Positions 37,553-46,283 of a DNA stretch of 64,000 bases are shown piece after piece (within the stretch, counting starts at the first letter, position 1; every line of letters starts with the position of its first letter). The stretch is from Taklimakanibacter lacteus. Lineage in GTDB: Bacteria > Pseudomonadota > Alphaproteobacteria > Rhizobiales > Aestuariivirgaceae. Both the position numbers and the translations under genes were made by a program. The notes under the pieces are model-generated. The model saw only the letters and a program-made list of their open reading frames with translations. It searched no databases and was not told the DNA's origin. The stretch spans positions 1-64,000 of the forward strand of contig QOZQ01000002.1 in NCBI GenBank assembly GCA_003576695.1. The letters are read 5' to 3'.

Positions 37553-37726
37553 ATGACTGAAGAAAGTAAGGCTGTAACAGAAGACTATCGAGTGCAGCGT
37601 CAACGCGCGGACGCACCGAAAAGTAGAGTTGACTACACCACGGCGACTTTCGATGACTGGCTCGCACAGAACGTTGCATGTTGTTTCGAAATGAAAGGTC
37701 CTCGGACGGCCTACCCGGATGCCTGA
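37553..37726 (+). CDS. Small ORF overlapping the giant helicase gene
   Basis: ATG 37553 opens a 57-codon frame (MTEESKAVTEDYRVQRQR ... FDDWLAQNVACCFEMKG) whose stop at 37724-37726 overlaps the helicase ATG (37719) by 8 bp. The helicase start itself has no good ribosome binding site, so coupling to this reading frame would explain its translation. The small protein has no signal peptide or membrane segment and I do not recognise it. It could instead be an untranslated leader; evidence is position only. Confidence 0.4.
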   Translation: MTEESKAVTEDYRVQRQRADAPKSRVDYTTATFDDWLAQNVACCFEMKGPRTAYPDA

Positions 37727-40700
37727 ACTGTCACACACGCTTCTGGCGCGATGCGTCTCGATCGACATCGAGGTCGATCCTAAGACGGCACGGATTTTCG
37801 GGCTGGCAGCTGTTTGGCGCGAGGGGGCCGAGGTAATCGCTTCGCACAAAGGGCAGCTGGATCAGGCGCTCGATCAGATCGAAGTGGCATTGTCGGATAC
37901 CACTCACCTGATCGGTCACAATATCCTACACCACGATTTGCCGCATCTAGTAGCGGTGAGGCCGCGATTGGCGGCGCTGGTTCTTTCTCCGATCGATACC
38001 CTTTGGCTGAATCCCTTGGCCTTTCCGCGCAATCCATACCACCACCTTGTGAAACACTATCAAGACGGGCGTCTGCAGGCGGGTCACATAAACGACCCGG
38101 AACTTGACGCCCGGCTGGTGTTCCAGGTTCTGGAGAACCAGCTCAGTGCCTTCCGTCAGTTGAAGGTCGAAGAGCCGGACGCCCTTTCTGCCTATCACTA
38201 CCTGACGACGCGGGCAGAGCAGGCTGGAGGGTTTGATGCGGTGTTCAGGCACGTTCGAAGCGCAGCCGCACCTTCACACGAGACCGCAGAACGGGTGATC
38301 CGGCGTCTGCTTTCGGGCCGGGCCTGCGCGCTCGGTGTCGAGCAAACGTTGGGCCGGCTGTCGAGCCCGCAGCTCGGCTGGCCCATGGCCTATGCCCTGT
38401 CCTGGATTTCGGTCGCCGGTGGGGACTCGGTTATGCCGCCCTGGGTGCGGAAGCAGTTCCCTGAGGCCGCACGGATCGTAAGAGATTTGCGGGATAGTGC
38501 TTGTGATAGTCCAGATTGCGCTTGGTGCGGGGAAAAGAATGACCCCGCCCGGGCGCTGTTGCGCTGGTTCGGCTTCGACGCCTTCCGACCGCAGCCCGTG
38601 GATGAGACGGGTCGTCCGTTGCAGGAGCGGATTGTGAAGGAAACAATGCGAGGGCGGAGCCTGCTTGGCATCCTGCCTACCGGCACGGGAAAGTCTATCT
38701 GCTATCAGATCCCAGCGCTGACAAAATTCGACAAGACTGGGGCATTGACGGTGGTGATCTCGCCCCTTGTGGCGTTGATGGCCGATCAGGTGCAGGGGAT
38801 GGAACGTGTCGGCATCTCCGCGGTTGTCACCGTCAACGGAATGTTGTCGATGCCCGAGCGGCAGGATGCACTGGACAAAGTGCGCATGGGCGACGCGGCG
38901 ATGCTGCTGATCTCGCCGGAACAGTTGCGAAGCGTTTCGGTCCGATCTGTTTTAAAGCAGCGCGAGGTTGAGCTATGGGTGCTGGACGAGGCGCATTGCG
39001 TTTCGAAATGGGGCCACGATTTCCGGCCCGACTATCGCTATATCGGGAGATTCATACGGGAGTTCTCAGGAGATGAGCCGCCCGCTCCAGTGTTGTGCCT
39101 GACCGCGACCGCCAAGCCCGATGTGGTGCGCGACATCCGCGAGCATTTCCGGTCGCGGCTGGGCACCGAACTCATACTGCTCGACGGCGGTGCGGTGCGA
39201 ACCAATCTAAGTTTTGAGGTAAGTTTGACGCAGCGGGGTACCAAGCTCGCAGACATCCTCGATGCGATCAACGCGAAGATGCCGCAGGAGGGAGTATCTG
39301 GTGCGGTCGTTTACTGCGCAACCCGTGAAGAAACCGAGCGTGTCTCAGAGTTTCTGAAACTGCAGGGCCTGTCGTCGGAACGCTTCCATGCCGGCCTGTC
39401 GCCCGAGGAGAAGCGCGACGTCCAGGAACGCTTCCGCACCGGTGATCTGAGGATCGTTGTTGCCACCAACGCTTTTGGTATGGGCATCGACAAACCCGAC
39501 ATCCGGCTGGTCGTCCACGGCGATATTCCCGGCTCGCTGGAGAACTACCTTCAGGAGGCAGGCCGCGCAGGGCGCGATGGGGCCCATGCCAATTGTGTGC
39601 TCCTGTTCGCAGGCGAAGACGTCGAGCGGCAATTCTCACTCTCCGCGCGCTCACGGCTTGCGCAGCACGAGATCGGCGCGATCCTCAAGGCAGTGCGGCG
39701 GCTCGACGAGCGGACGAAGAAGTCTGGCGAGGTCGTCGCCACTTCGGGAGAAATCGTGCGGGCAGACCGCGATCAGGAATTCGAGCGTGACAGTGCCACA
39801 GACGATACCCGCGTGAAGACGGCCATCTCCTGGCTGGAGGAGGCCATGCTGTTAACGCGCGAAGAGAACCGGGTGCGAGTGTTCCCGTCCTCCCTGCGCG
39901 TCCGCAGGCTAGAAGAGGCCAAGGCGATTGTCGACAGGGCTGCCATTACCGGTACGCGACGTACGCAGCTTGTAGACATTGTGCGGCATCTGATGAACGC
40001 TCCACCCGATGAGGGCGTCACGACCGACGAGCTTACGGGGGTAAGTGGCCTGACGGGCGGAGCGCTGAACAGAGTCATGACCGACCTCGAGATGCTCGGC
40101 ATTGCTCGCAACGATCTGGCCGTAACGGTCTTTGTCCATGTCGGGGTCGAAGGATATTCGCAGCAGCGCCGTTCTGCGGCTGCGCAACTCGAGGCCAATC
40201 TGATCACTTTGATGCGCGAGTCGGCTCCCGATGCCGAAGGCGCCGGCGGCCAGCCGTTGAATCTAGCTGAGACCTGTCAGATCCTGCGCGACAAGGGGCA
40301 TACGGCGGTACGCCCGGACATCGTCGAAAAGCTTCTGCGCGGCATGGCGCGCGACGGGCGCGATCAGGATGGTGGCAAGGGCAATGTCTGGCTCCGCAAG
40401 GTTTCGCGAAACACACTGATTGTGACACTGCAAAGGTCCTGGAATGCGCTGGAGCAGACAGCGGGATTGCGCCGACAGGGTGCGGAACTACTTCTCATGC
40501 ATCTGATCGACAAGGTGCCCAAAGGCATCCGAGGCAAAGACGTTCAAGTCGAAACCACGATGGGCGATCTTCTCGCCGCCCTGAACGGGGATGCCCTGTT
40601 ACGCGACACGGTGAAGGACATGACAAAACTCATGGATCGCGCACTACTATGGCTTCATGAGCAGGAAGTCGTAACGCTGGGAAAAGGGCTTACCGTTTTT

Positions 40701-42815
40701 CGTCCCGCCATGACGGTACATCTGAAGCCTGGCCGCGACGGCTTTACCCGGAAGGATTTCACCCCGCTTGAGGAGCATTACGCCGAGCAAACACTGCAGA
40801 CCCACGTGATGGCGGCCTACGCCGAGATGGGTCTTGCCTCGATGGACCGGGCGCTGAAGTTGTCCGAGGATTATTTCGTTATGGATCGTAATGCCTTCAT
40901 CCGCCGCTGGCTACCTGGGCATGAATCCGAATTCCGGCGACAAACCACCAGCGCCTCATGGAAGGCTATCGTCGAGGCGCTGGACAATCCAGTGCAGCAG
41001 AAGATTATTGCCGACGATCGAGAACAGACCAACGTCCTTGTGCTAGCGGGACCGGGATCCGGTAAGACTCGGGTTCTGGTCCACCGGATCGCCTATTTGA
41101 TTCGCGTGAAGCGGGAGGACCCACGCGACATCCTCGTTCTTAGCTACAACCGCCACGCGTCAGCCGAAATCCGCGCCCGCCTGCGCCATCTGATCGGTGA
41201 TGAGGCATACAGCGTCACCGTCTCTACCTGCCACTCACTCGCGATGCGTCTGGTCGGGGCGAGTTTTGCCGGCGGAGCGGCTGAAATCCAGGATTTCGAT
41301 GAGTTCGTTTTGGAAGCGGTTCGGCTCCTGAATGGCGAGGGGCTCACGAGGACCGAGGCTGAGGCGCAACGCGACACGCTGATCCAGGGGTATCGTTGGA
41401 TCTTGGTGGATGAGTATCAGGACATCGGCCCCGAGGAGTATGCCCTCATAGCCGCCATCGCGGGCAGATCACTGGACGATCCCGAACTGCGCCTTAGCCT
41501 TTTTGCAGTCGGTGATGACGATCAGAATATTTACGCCTTCGCGGGCGCGTCAGTCCACTTCATCCGCCAGTTCGAGGCAGACTACAAAGCCCGCCCCGAA
41601 TTCCTGATCGAAAACTATCGCTCGACCCAGCACATCATTGAAACCGCCAACGCAGTGATCTCCGCGGCTTCTGACAGGATGAAGGCAGGGCATGACATCA
41701 CTATCAACCGCAGGCGCGTAAAGGCCCCAGCGGGGGGCGCAATGGCGTCGCTCGATCCCGTGGCGCAGGGGCGGGTGCAGCTTCTCCAATGCCCGCCCGG
41801 CGATGTTGCACAGGCTGTCACGGCGGTGGACGAACTAGTTCGCCTGTCGCGCCTGGACGCTGACTGGAATTGGTCGCGAACAGCCATTATCGCGCGTGAG
41901 TGGCGGCGGCTAAACCCGGCGCGCGCTTATGCCGAAGCGCTTGGTATTCCGGTCCAGATGGCCAATGAGAGCCTGCCGAATATCTGGCGCCTGCGCGAGA
42001 TGCAAAGCCTGATCGCCGCATTGCGGCGCGAACCTGCGCGGCTGATGGGAATCGCCAACTTGGTCGGGGCTCTCAATCGCCTGCCACCCAATCGCTGGAC
42101 TGATCTGATTGCCGAAGGGATCGCCGCGCTGGCGCGGGAACTGGCCAACAAAACTATGCCCGTGCCCGATCTTATCGAATGGCTCGCTGAATGGGCTCGC
42201 GACACAAGAGGCGAGCAACGGGGGCTGCTCTTGCTGACCGCCCACCGCTCCAAGGGTCTTGAATTCGATGACGTGGTGATACTCGATGGCAACTGGGAGG
42301 CTTTCTCGAGCGGGGAGGACGCCGATGCACCCCGCCGCCTGTTCTATGTCGCCATGACCCGTGCACGCCGCAGTCTCGCGGTCATGGCCGCCGGCCGGCA
42401 TCCTTTTGTACAGCCGGGAGGCAACTCGATCCTGCCGCGGCAGGTGAAGCCAGAGCTGGAAGCGATTGCCGGCGACATGCCCATCTATCAGATGCCAGAC
42501 CTGAAGCTAGTCGATCTGTCCTGGCCTGGACGCCTTTTCGACGGAAATCCCGCGCTCGCGGCCATCACCGAGGCTCGCGTCGGCGATCCGATCGCGCTCC
42601 AGCCTGAGAACGGTGCATGGCTGATCCGGGATGCGAAAGGCCGGAAAATGGGCCGGTTGGCACGTAATTGGACACCGCCGGAGGGGCGCCATCTCAAGCG
42701 CGGTGAAGTAGGAGCAGTCGTTTGCTGGCGAAAGGCTGACAACAAGGAAGAATATCGCGATCACCTACGCCGCGACGAATGGGAAGTGGTATTACCAGAA
42801 TTCGTCTTCGAGTGA
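37719..42815 (+). CDS. Fusion of DEDD exonuclease-like, RecQ helicase and UvrD-type helicase domains
   Basis: A 1698-aa three-enzyme fusion. Residues about 10-190 look like a DEDD 3'-5' exonuclease (SIDIEVDP at 14-21, HLIGHNILHHDLPHL at 63-77, ELDAR near 130). A Cys cluster (C262, C267, C270) precedes a RecQ core with Walker A LPTGTGKS (319-326), DEAH 423-426, SKWGHDFRPDYR, and QEAGRAGRD (612-620), then winged-helix-like sequence. From about 1080 a UvrD/Rep helicase follows: AGPGSGKT (1110-1117), VDEYQD (1230-1235), GDDDQNIYAFAGA, ENYRST, TAHRSKGLEF (1507-1516), FYVAMTRARR. The tail may be a small beta-barrel. Probably unwinds and degrades DNA; repair or defence role is inferred. GC is lower than flanks. 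Confidence 0.88.
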   Translation: MPELSHTLLARCVSIDIEVDPKTARIFGLAAVWREGAEVIASHKGQLDQALDQIEVALSDTTHLIGHNILHHDLPHLVAVRPRLAALVLSPIDTLWLNPLAFPRNPYHHLVKHYQDGRLQAGHINDPELDARLVFQVLENQLSAFRQLKVEEPDALSAYHYLTTRAEQAGGFDAVFRHVRSAAAPSHETAERVIRRLLSGRACALGVEQTLGRLSSPQLGWPMAYALSWISVAGGDSVMPPWVRKQFPEAARIVRDLRDSACDSPDCAWCGEKNDPARALLRWFGFDAFRPQPVDETGRPLQERIVKETMRGRSLLGILPTGTGKSICYQIPALTKFDKTGALTVVISPLVALMADQVQGMERVGISAVVTVNGMLSMPERQDALDKVRMGDAAMLLISPEQLRSVSVRSVLKQREVELWVLDEAHCVSKWGHDFRPDYRYIGRFIREFSGDEPPAPVLCLTATAKPDVVRDIREHFRSRLGTELILLDGGAVRTNLSFEVSLTQRGTKLADILDAINAKMPQEGVSGAVVYCATREETERVSEFLKLQGLSSERFHAGLSPEEKRDVQERFRTGDLRIVVATNAFGMGIDKPDIRLVVHGDIPGSLENYLQEAGRAGRDGAHANCVLLFAGEDVERQFSLSARSRLAQHEIGAILKAVRRLDERTKKSGEVVATSGEIVRADRDQEFERDSATDDTRVKTAISWLEEAMLLTREENRVRVFPSSLRVRRLEEAKAIVDRAAITGTRRTQLVDIVRHLMNAPPDEGVTTDELTGVSGLTGGALNRVMTDLEMLGIARNDLAVTVFVHVGVEGYSQQRRSAAAQLEANLITLMRESAPDAEGAGGQPLNLAETCQILRDKGHTAVRPDIVEKLLRGMARDGRDQDGGKGNVWLRKVSRNTLIVTLQRSWNALEQTAGLRRQGAELLLMHLIDKVPKGIRGKDVQVETTMGDLLAALNGDALLRDTVKDMTKLMDRALLWLHEQEVVTLGKGLTVFRPAMTVHLKPGRDGFTRKDFTPLEEHYAEQTLQTHVMAAYAEMGLASMDRALKLSEDYFVMDRNAFIRRWLPGHESEFRRQTTSASWKAIVEALDNPVQQKIIADDREQTNVLVLAGPGSGKTRVLVHRIAYLIRVKREDPRDILVLSYNRHASAEIRARLRHLIGDEAYSVTVSTCHSLAMRLVGASFAGGAAEIQDFDEFVLEAVRLLNGEGLTRTEAEAQRDTLIQGYRWILVDEYQDIGPEEYALIAAIAGRSLDDPELRLSLFAVGDDDQNIYAFAGASVHFIRQFEADYKARPEFLIENYRSTQHIIETANAVISAASDRMKAGHDITINRRRVKAPAGGAMASLDPVAQGRVQLLQCPPGDVAQAVTAVDELVRLSRLDADWNWSRTAIIAREWRRLNPARAYAEALGIPVQMANESLPNIWRLREMQSLIAALRREPARLMGIANLVGALNRLPPNRWTDLIAEGIAALARELANKTMPVPDLIEWLAEWARDTRGEQRGLLLLTAHRSKGLEFDDVVILDGNWEAFSSGEDADAPRRLFYVAMTRARRSLAVMAAGRHPFVQPGGNSILPRQVKPELEAIAGDMPIYQMPDLKLVDLSWPGRLFDGNPALAAITEARVGDPIALQPENGAWLIRDAKGRKMGRLARNWTPPEGRHLKRGEVGAVVCWRKADNKEEYRDHLRRDEWEVVLPEFVFE

Positions 42816-42828
42816 TCCTGGGTAAAGG

Positions 42829-42861
42829 CCACTCCGCATCGCTCAGATAGAATCGTGCCAT
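42829..42861 (-). mobile_element. Tiny IS5-like transposase N-terminal remnant
   Basis: Reading leftwards from ATG 42861 gives MARFYLSDAEW, close to the usual MARYDLSDAEW start of IS5-family (IS427-like) transposases. Homology breaks after 11 codons, about 14 bp from the helicase stop. No terminal repeats or further transposase sequence are seen in 42816-43081. It suggests past insertion and deletion at the helicase gene's 3' edge. Eleven residues is weak evidence. Confidence 0.4.
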
Positions 42862-43081
42862 CTCACGCTCCAGCGCACGGAGAATAGTCAGTTGCCCGCG
42901 AACTACTCTCAAGGCCTTGTTGGGGTTGAATGATCTGAGGATATTGAGGTTTTGATTTTACCGGAAAGTACGGATTGTGTGGCAGTTTTCTTGCAACATA
43001 GATTAGGGATTCTACGACTCGGCGAAGCGTGATTCTGTGGGCTGAGGCGCTTCTCCTGAGCGAGGTTAGCCCTTATTGATG

Positions 43082-43759
43082 TCACCACTCTCGCGACGAC
43101 AGGAAGGCAACAGGCGCAACAGCCTCATCCGCGAACACCGCTGCCGTCAGCACCCCGCCATAGACGCAAGCCGTATCGATATTGACACGGTTGGGTCTGA
43201 TCTCCGGGCGGGCGTGGTCGAGCGGTGTGTGGCCATGCATGATAAGTCTTCCATAATCGGCTTGCGACCGGTGGAAGCGGTCGCGAATCCACAGCAGCGC
43301 TTCCTTCGGCTGCCGGTCTAGCGGCAGATCGGGATCGACGCCGGCATGGGCGAAGAACCGTTTGCCGTCGTCGTAGGACAGGCGCAGCGATCTCATCCAC
43401 GCAACATCGCCAGCGGGCAGCTCCTGAGGATCGCGTACGCCGTAGCTCGCCAGCGTTGCGGCTCCGCCATTGCTGAGCCAGTGAGATGGGTCACCGGTGT
43501 CAATGGCGTCAAGCAGCATTTCCTCGTGATTCCCCATCAGGCAGATCACGAAATCGGGATCGTGATGTTCGAGGCTGCGAATGGCCTCAATGACGGACCG
43601 GCTGTCCGGACCACGATCGATATAGTCGCCAATGAAGACCAGCCGGTGGCTTTGCCCGTTGGCATAGTCGCGGCACTGTTTGAGGCTCTGGAGCAGCGCC
43701 CTGTGGCACCCGTGAATGTCACCGATGGCGAAGGTGAATGCGGGCTCCATGGCGGCCAT
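43082..43759 (-). CDS. PPP-family metallophosphatase (serine/threonine phosphatase-like)
   Basis: A 225-aa phosphatase with all core motifs of the PPP family: GDIHGCHRAL near residue 13, VFIGDYIDRGPDSRSV near 41, CLMGNHEEMLL near 74, and MHGHTPLDHARPEI near 175. These bind two metals and hydrolyse phosphoesters; bacterial relatives include PrpA/PrpB and ApaH-like enzymes. It converges with the helicase gene. The start at 43759 has GGAG upstream; MEPAFT at 43750 is the alternative. Substrate unknown. Confidence 0.88.
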   Translation of the reverse strand: MAAMEPAFTFAIGDIHGCHRALLQSLKQCRDYANGQSHRLVFIGDYIDRGPDSRSVIEAIRSLEHHDPDFVICLMGNHEEMLLDAIDTGDPSHWLSNGGAATLASYGVRDPQELPAGDVAWMRSLRLSYDDGKRFFAHAGVDPDLPLDRQPKEALLWIRDRFHRSQADYGRLIMHGHTPLDHARPEIRPNRVNIDTACVYGGVLTAAVFADEAVAPVAFLSSREW

Positions 43760-44161
43760 TCGGTTTGAGCTCCGACGCTTAGGTGAATCTGGTTCCTCTT
43801 AGCACATGGCGGAACCTTTATGGGCAAAGTGTTCCCGGGGCGTGATTGAGGCCAGGTTGATCCCATGTGGTGCATAAGTAACCGCCGGGATACCGGGCGT
43901 ATTTCGCATGGCACGTCTTCGAGACGGGAAAACCTGACGCAACCGCACAATTTGATCCGCTCACGGAGTTTCCTGACAAGACAGTGGAATCGCGAAGCTT
44001 TTCCATTTCGCCACCCGGAGTCTGTCAGCATGTCGTTGCCGCCCCACAGCCGGCCCACGCGCGAACCGCACAGCATTTTTTGTTTGCCGCCACGTCCCCC
44101 GACACCACATGACGGGAGCAAAGATCAATTTGCATTCCCTTTAGTCAAGAGGAACACCGCC
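43760..44161. other. 402-bp gap without recognisable gene
   Basis: Between divergent phosphatase and exported-protein genes. Base composition is mixed and lower in GC than the genome background; no palindromic repeat, no tRNA and no convincing frame on either strand. It should contain promoters for both flanking genes; an AGAGGA site at its right end serves the gene at 44162. Confidence 0.5.
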
Positions 44162-44545
44162 ATGCGGAAACTGATCATCACACTCTCGCTTCTCCTGCTC
44201 CCGCTGATGGGAGGCGCCGCTCTCGCCGCCAGCGACAGCGGAACCGTGCGTTTCGTCGATACCCGCACCGGCATGCTGCAGCTTGCCGATGGCGCCAGCT
44301 ACTATGTGCCGAACCGCCTGCCGCTCAGCCGCCTGAAGAAGGGCGACACGGTGCGCATCCAGTTCGAGAACCGCACCGGCGGTCCGGTCGTGAGCAAGAT
44401 CGTGCGCACCGGCAGCAGCGATCGCGCCGTGCCGGTCATCACGCCGGCGCGCGATGCGCGGCGCGTGAACAAAAACTTCGGTATCGACAACGGCATGTGC
44501 AAGGTCACCGCGACCAGCAATCCCTGCTATATCGGCGCGCAGTAA
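44162..44545 (+). CDS. Exported DUF1344-like small protein
   Basis: A 127-aa protein with a signal peptide (MRKLIITLSLLLLPLMGG ... ALAA) followed by a small beta domain: GTVRFVDTRTGMLQLADGAS, YYVPNRLPLSRLKKGDTVRI, as in DUF1344 periplasmic proteins (VD...G...L.DG.....P....LK.GD.V). The C-terminus has two cysteines (GMCKVTATSNPCY). RBS AGAGGA precedes the ATG. Function unknown. Confidence 0.72.
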   Translation: MRKLIITLSLLLLPLMGGAALAASDSGTVRFVDTRTGMLQLADGASYYVPNRLPLSRLKKGDTVRIQFENRTGGPVVSKIVRTGSSDRAVPVITPARDARRVNKNFGIDNGMCKVTATSNPCYIGAQ

Positions 44546-44568
44546 GACGTAGGTAAAGATTATGAGAA

Positions 44569-44596
44569 GGGCTGAGGCGGCCTGCCGCCTTAGCCT
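44569..44596. terminator. Hairpin between convergent genes
   Basis: GCTGAGGCG / CGCCTTAGC arms (one G-T pair) around a six-base loop lie exactly between the stop at 44545 and the opposite stop at 44600. No long T-run is present. A bidirectional terminator role is inferred from position. Confidence 0.5.
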
Positions 44597-44599
44597 CTG

Positions 44600-46048
44600 C
44601 TAGCCCAAGCCGCGCATCACCTGCGCCAGCTTCTCGATGGCGCGTTGCGTCGCGCGTCTGTCCGATGCGGCGAAGCCGAACAGCAATCCCTTGCGCGAAG
44701 GCTCGAAGCGATATTGCAGCGAGAGCGATGAGACATTGATGCCGTGCGTCTTCGCCGCCTCCGCGATCGCCCGGTCATCGCGTTCATCCTTGAACAGGCC
44801 GACGAGCTGGATGCCGCTGTCGGTGCGCCGCAGCTCCATCTCATCCTTCAGATGCCGGTCGAATTGCTCCATGAAGAACTGCCGCCTGTCCGCATAGAGC
44901 CGGCGCATGCGCCTGAGATGCCGGGTCAGATGTCCCTCGGTGATGAAATCGGCGAGCGCTGCCTGCGTGATGAGCGGCGCGAACTGGCCGGAGCAGCTCA
45001 TCGCCGCGATCAGGCGGTCGCGCACATCCATCGGCACCACCATGTAGCCAAGCCGCATCGCCGGAAACAGGATCTTGGCGAAAGTGCCGACGAAGATGAC
45101 GCGCGCATCCCGGGCGATGCCTTGCAGCGCCGGAATGGGCTGGCCCTGGAAGCGGTATTCGCTGTCATAATCGTCCTCGATCACCCAGGCATGCCATTCC
45201 GCCGCCATGCGCAGCAGATTGAGGCGCTGCGCCATCGCCATGGTGAGGCCGAGCGGATGATGGCAGGAGGGCGTGGTGAAGATCACCCGCGGTGGCGTCG
45301 CAAGCGGGGTGAGGTCCCAGCCGCGATCGTCGACGCGCAGGGGCTCGAGCCTGGCGCCGGCGGCGATGAAGGCGGCGCCCGCGCCATAATAGCCGGGCTC
45401 TTCCATCCACACCGTCTCGCCGGGGTCGGTGAGAAGCCGCGCCAGAAGGTCGAAGGCCGCTTGCGCGCCATTGGTGATGACCACCTGCTCAGGCGCGCAG
45501 ACGACGCCGCGCGATGCGGTCAGATAGCGCGCGATCGCTTCGCACAGCGGCGGATAGCCCATGATGTGATAGGTGCCGAAGAGATCGCCGCGCGCCTGCT
45601 TGGCCCGCCGGTTCAGAAGCTTCGACCAGGTGTTGAAGGGGAAATTGTCGGCATCGGGAAGGCCCGGATGGAAGGCGGTGATGCCGGGCGTGCCATGATG
45701 GAAGGGCTGCTCGCTCATCACCCGGCCGCGCCGCGACAGCGCGGCATCCCCGGTCGGGCTTTCGGCCGCGGGCCGTGCCTCGGATGCGGGCAGGCCCTTC
45801 ACCACGGGGGCGGAGCCCCGCTCGATGGCGAGGAAACCTTCCAGCGCCAGCTGCTCATAGGCGGCGATCACGGTGTTGCGGCCAAGGCCCAGGTCGCGCG
45901 CCAGAAGGCGGGTCGAGGGCAAGGCGGTGCCGGAAGGCAGCATCCGCCTTTCGATCAGCTGGCGCAGCTGCCGGTAGATCTGCCGGTCGAGATTGATGCC
46001 TGAGGAGCGGTCGAGCTGCAGAGTCTCCAGGCGATAGCCGGCCGTCAT
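44600..46048 (-). CDS. MocR/PdxR-type regulator (GntR HTH fused to aminotransferase domain)
   Basis: A 482-aa regulator. Residues 15-80 are a GntR winged helix (LDRQIYRQLRQLIERRMLPS, STRLLARDLGLGRNTVIAAY); residues about 120-480 are a fold type I aminotransferase-like domain with ITNGAQAAFDLLA, EEPGYYGAG, VIEDDYDSEYRF and the PLP lysine in FVGTFAKILFPAMRLGY. MocR proteins sense PLP, amino acids or rhizopine-type ligands. The ATG at 46048 gives the normal start. It is divergent from the inositol/sugar operon, across a 235-bp region holding a palindromic repeat. Confidence 0.9.
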   Translation of the reverse strand: MTAGYRLETLQLDRSSGINLDRQIYRQLRQLIERRMLPSGTALPSTRLLARDLGLGRNTVIAAYEQLALEGFLAIERGSAPVVKGLPASEARPAAESPTGDAALSRRGRVMSEQPFHHGTPGITAFHPGLPDADNFPFNTWSKLLNRRAKQARGDLFGTYHIMGYPPLCEAIARYLTASRGVVCAPEQVVITNGAQAAFDLLARLLTDPGETVWMEEPGYYGAGAAFIAAGARLEPLRVDDRGWDLTPLATPPRVIFTTPSCHHPLGLTMAMAQRLNLLRMAAEWHAWVIEDDYDSEYRFQGQPIPALQGIARDARVIFVGTFAKILFPAMRLGYMVVPMDVRDRLIAAMSCSGQFAPLITQAALADFITEGHLTRHLRRMRRLYADRRQFFMEQFDRHLKDEMELRRTDSGIQLVGLFKDERDDRAIAEAAKTHGINVSSLSLQYRFEPSRKGLLFGFAASDRRATQRAIEKLAQVMRGLG

Positions 46049-46126
46049 GCGTGGTTCCCTAAAATCCCCGGCATCTGGTTCTCCGCAGGGAACCACCATA
46101 GGGCTAGTCTGGCTTTCAACACAACT

Positions 46127-46228
46127 GTCATCCCGGCGAAAGCCGGGACCCATTGAATAAGCGCAAGCGGGCGGCGCTGCCCTGTTTGGATCGCATTCAG
46201 GGGATCCCGGCTTTCGCCGGGATGACGG
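46127..46228. repeat. GTCATCCCGGCGAAAG-family palindromic repeat
   Basis: GTCATCCCGGCGAAAGCCGG on the left pairs with CCGGCTTTCGCCGGGATGAC on the right. It occupies most of the divergent promoter region between the MocR-type gene and the Gfo/Idh gene. Confidence 0.85.
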
Positions 46229-46283
46229 AGTGAGGGCAGGGCTCCAACGAACCGGGCAGCAGACAATGCCGGGGTGGTCAGGG

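Noticed and set aside
37719-42815. Reading the giant gene as two adjacent genes or an assembly fusion
   Set aside because: The frame is continuous for 1698 codons with helicase-linker sequence between the domains and no internal stop or composition break.
43760-44161. Longer frames extending the gene at 44162 upstream, and short frames on both strands
   Set aside because: They lack ribosome binding sites and family resemblance, and the signal peptide with AGAGGA upstream fixes the start at 44162.
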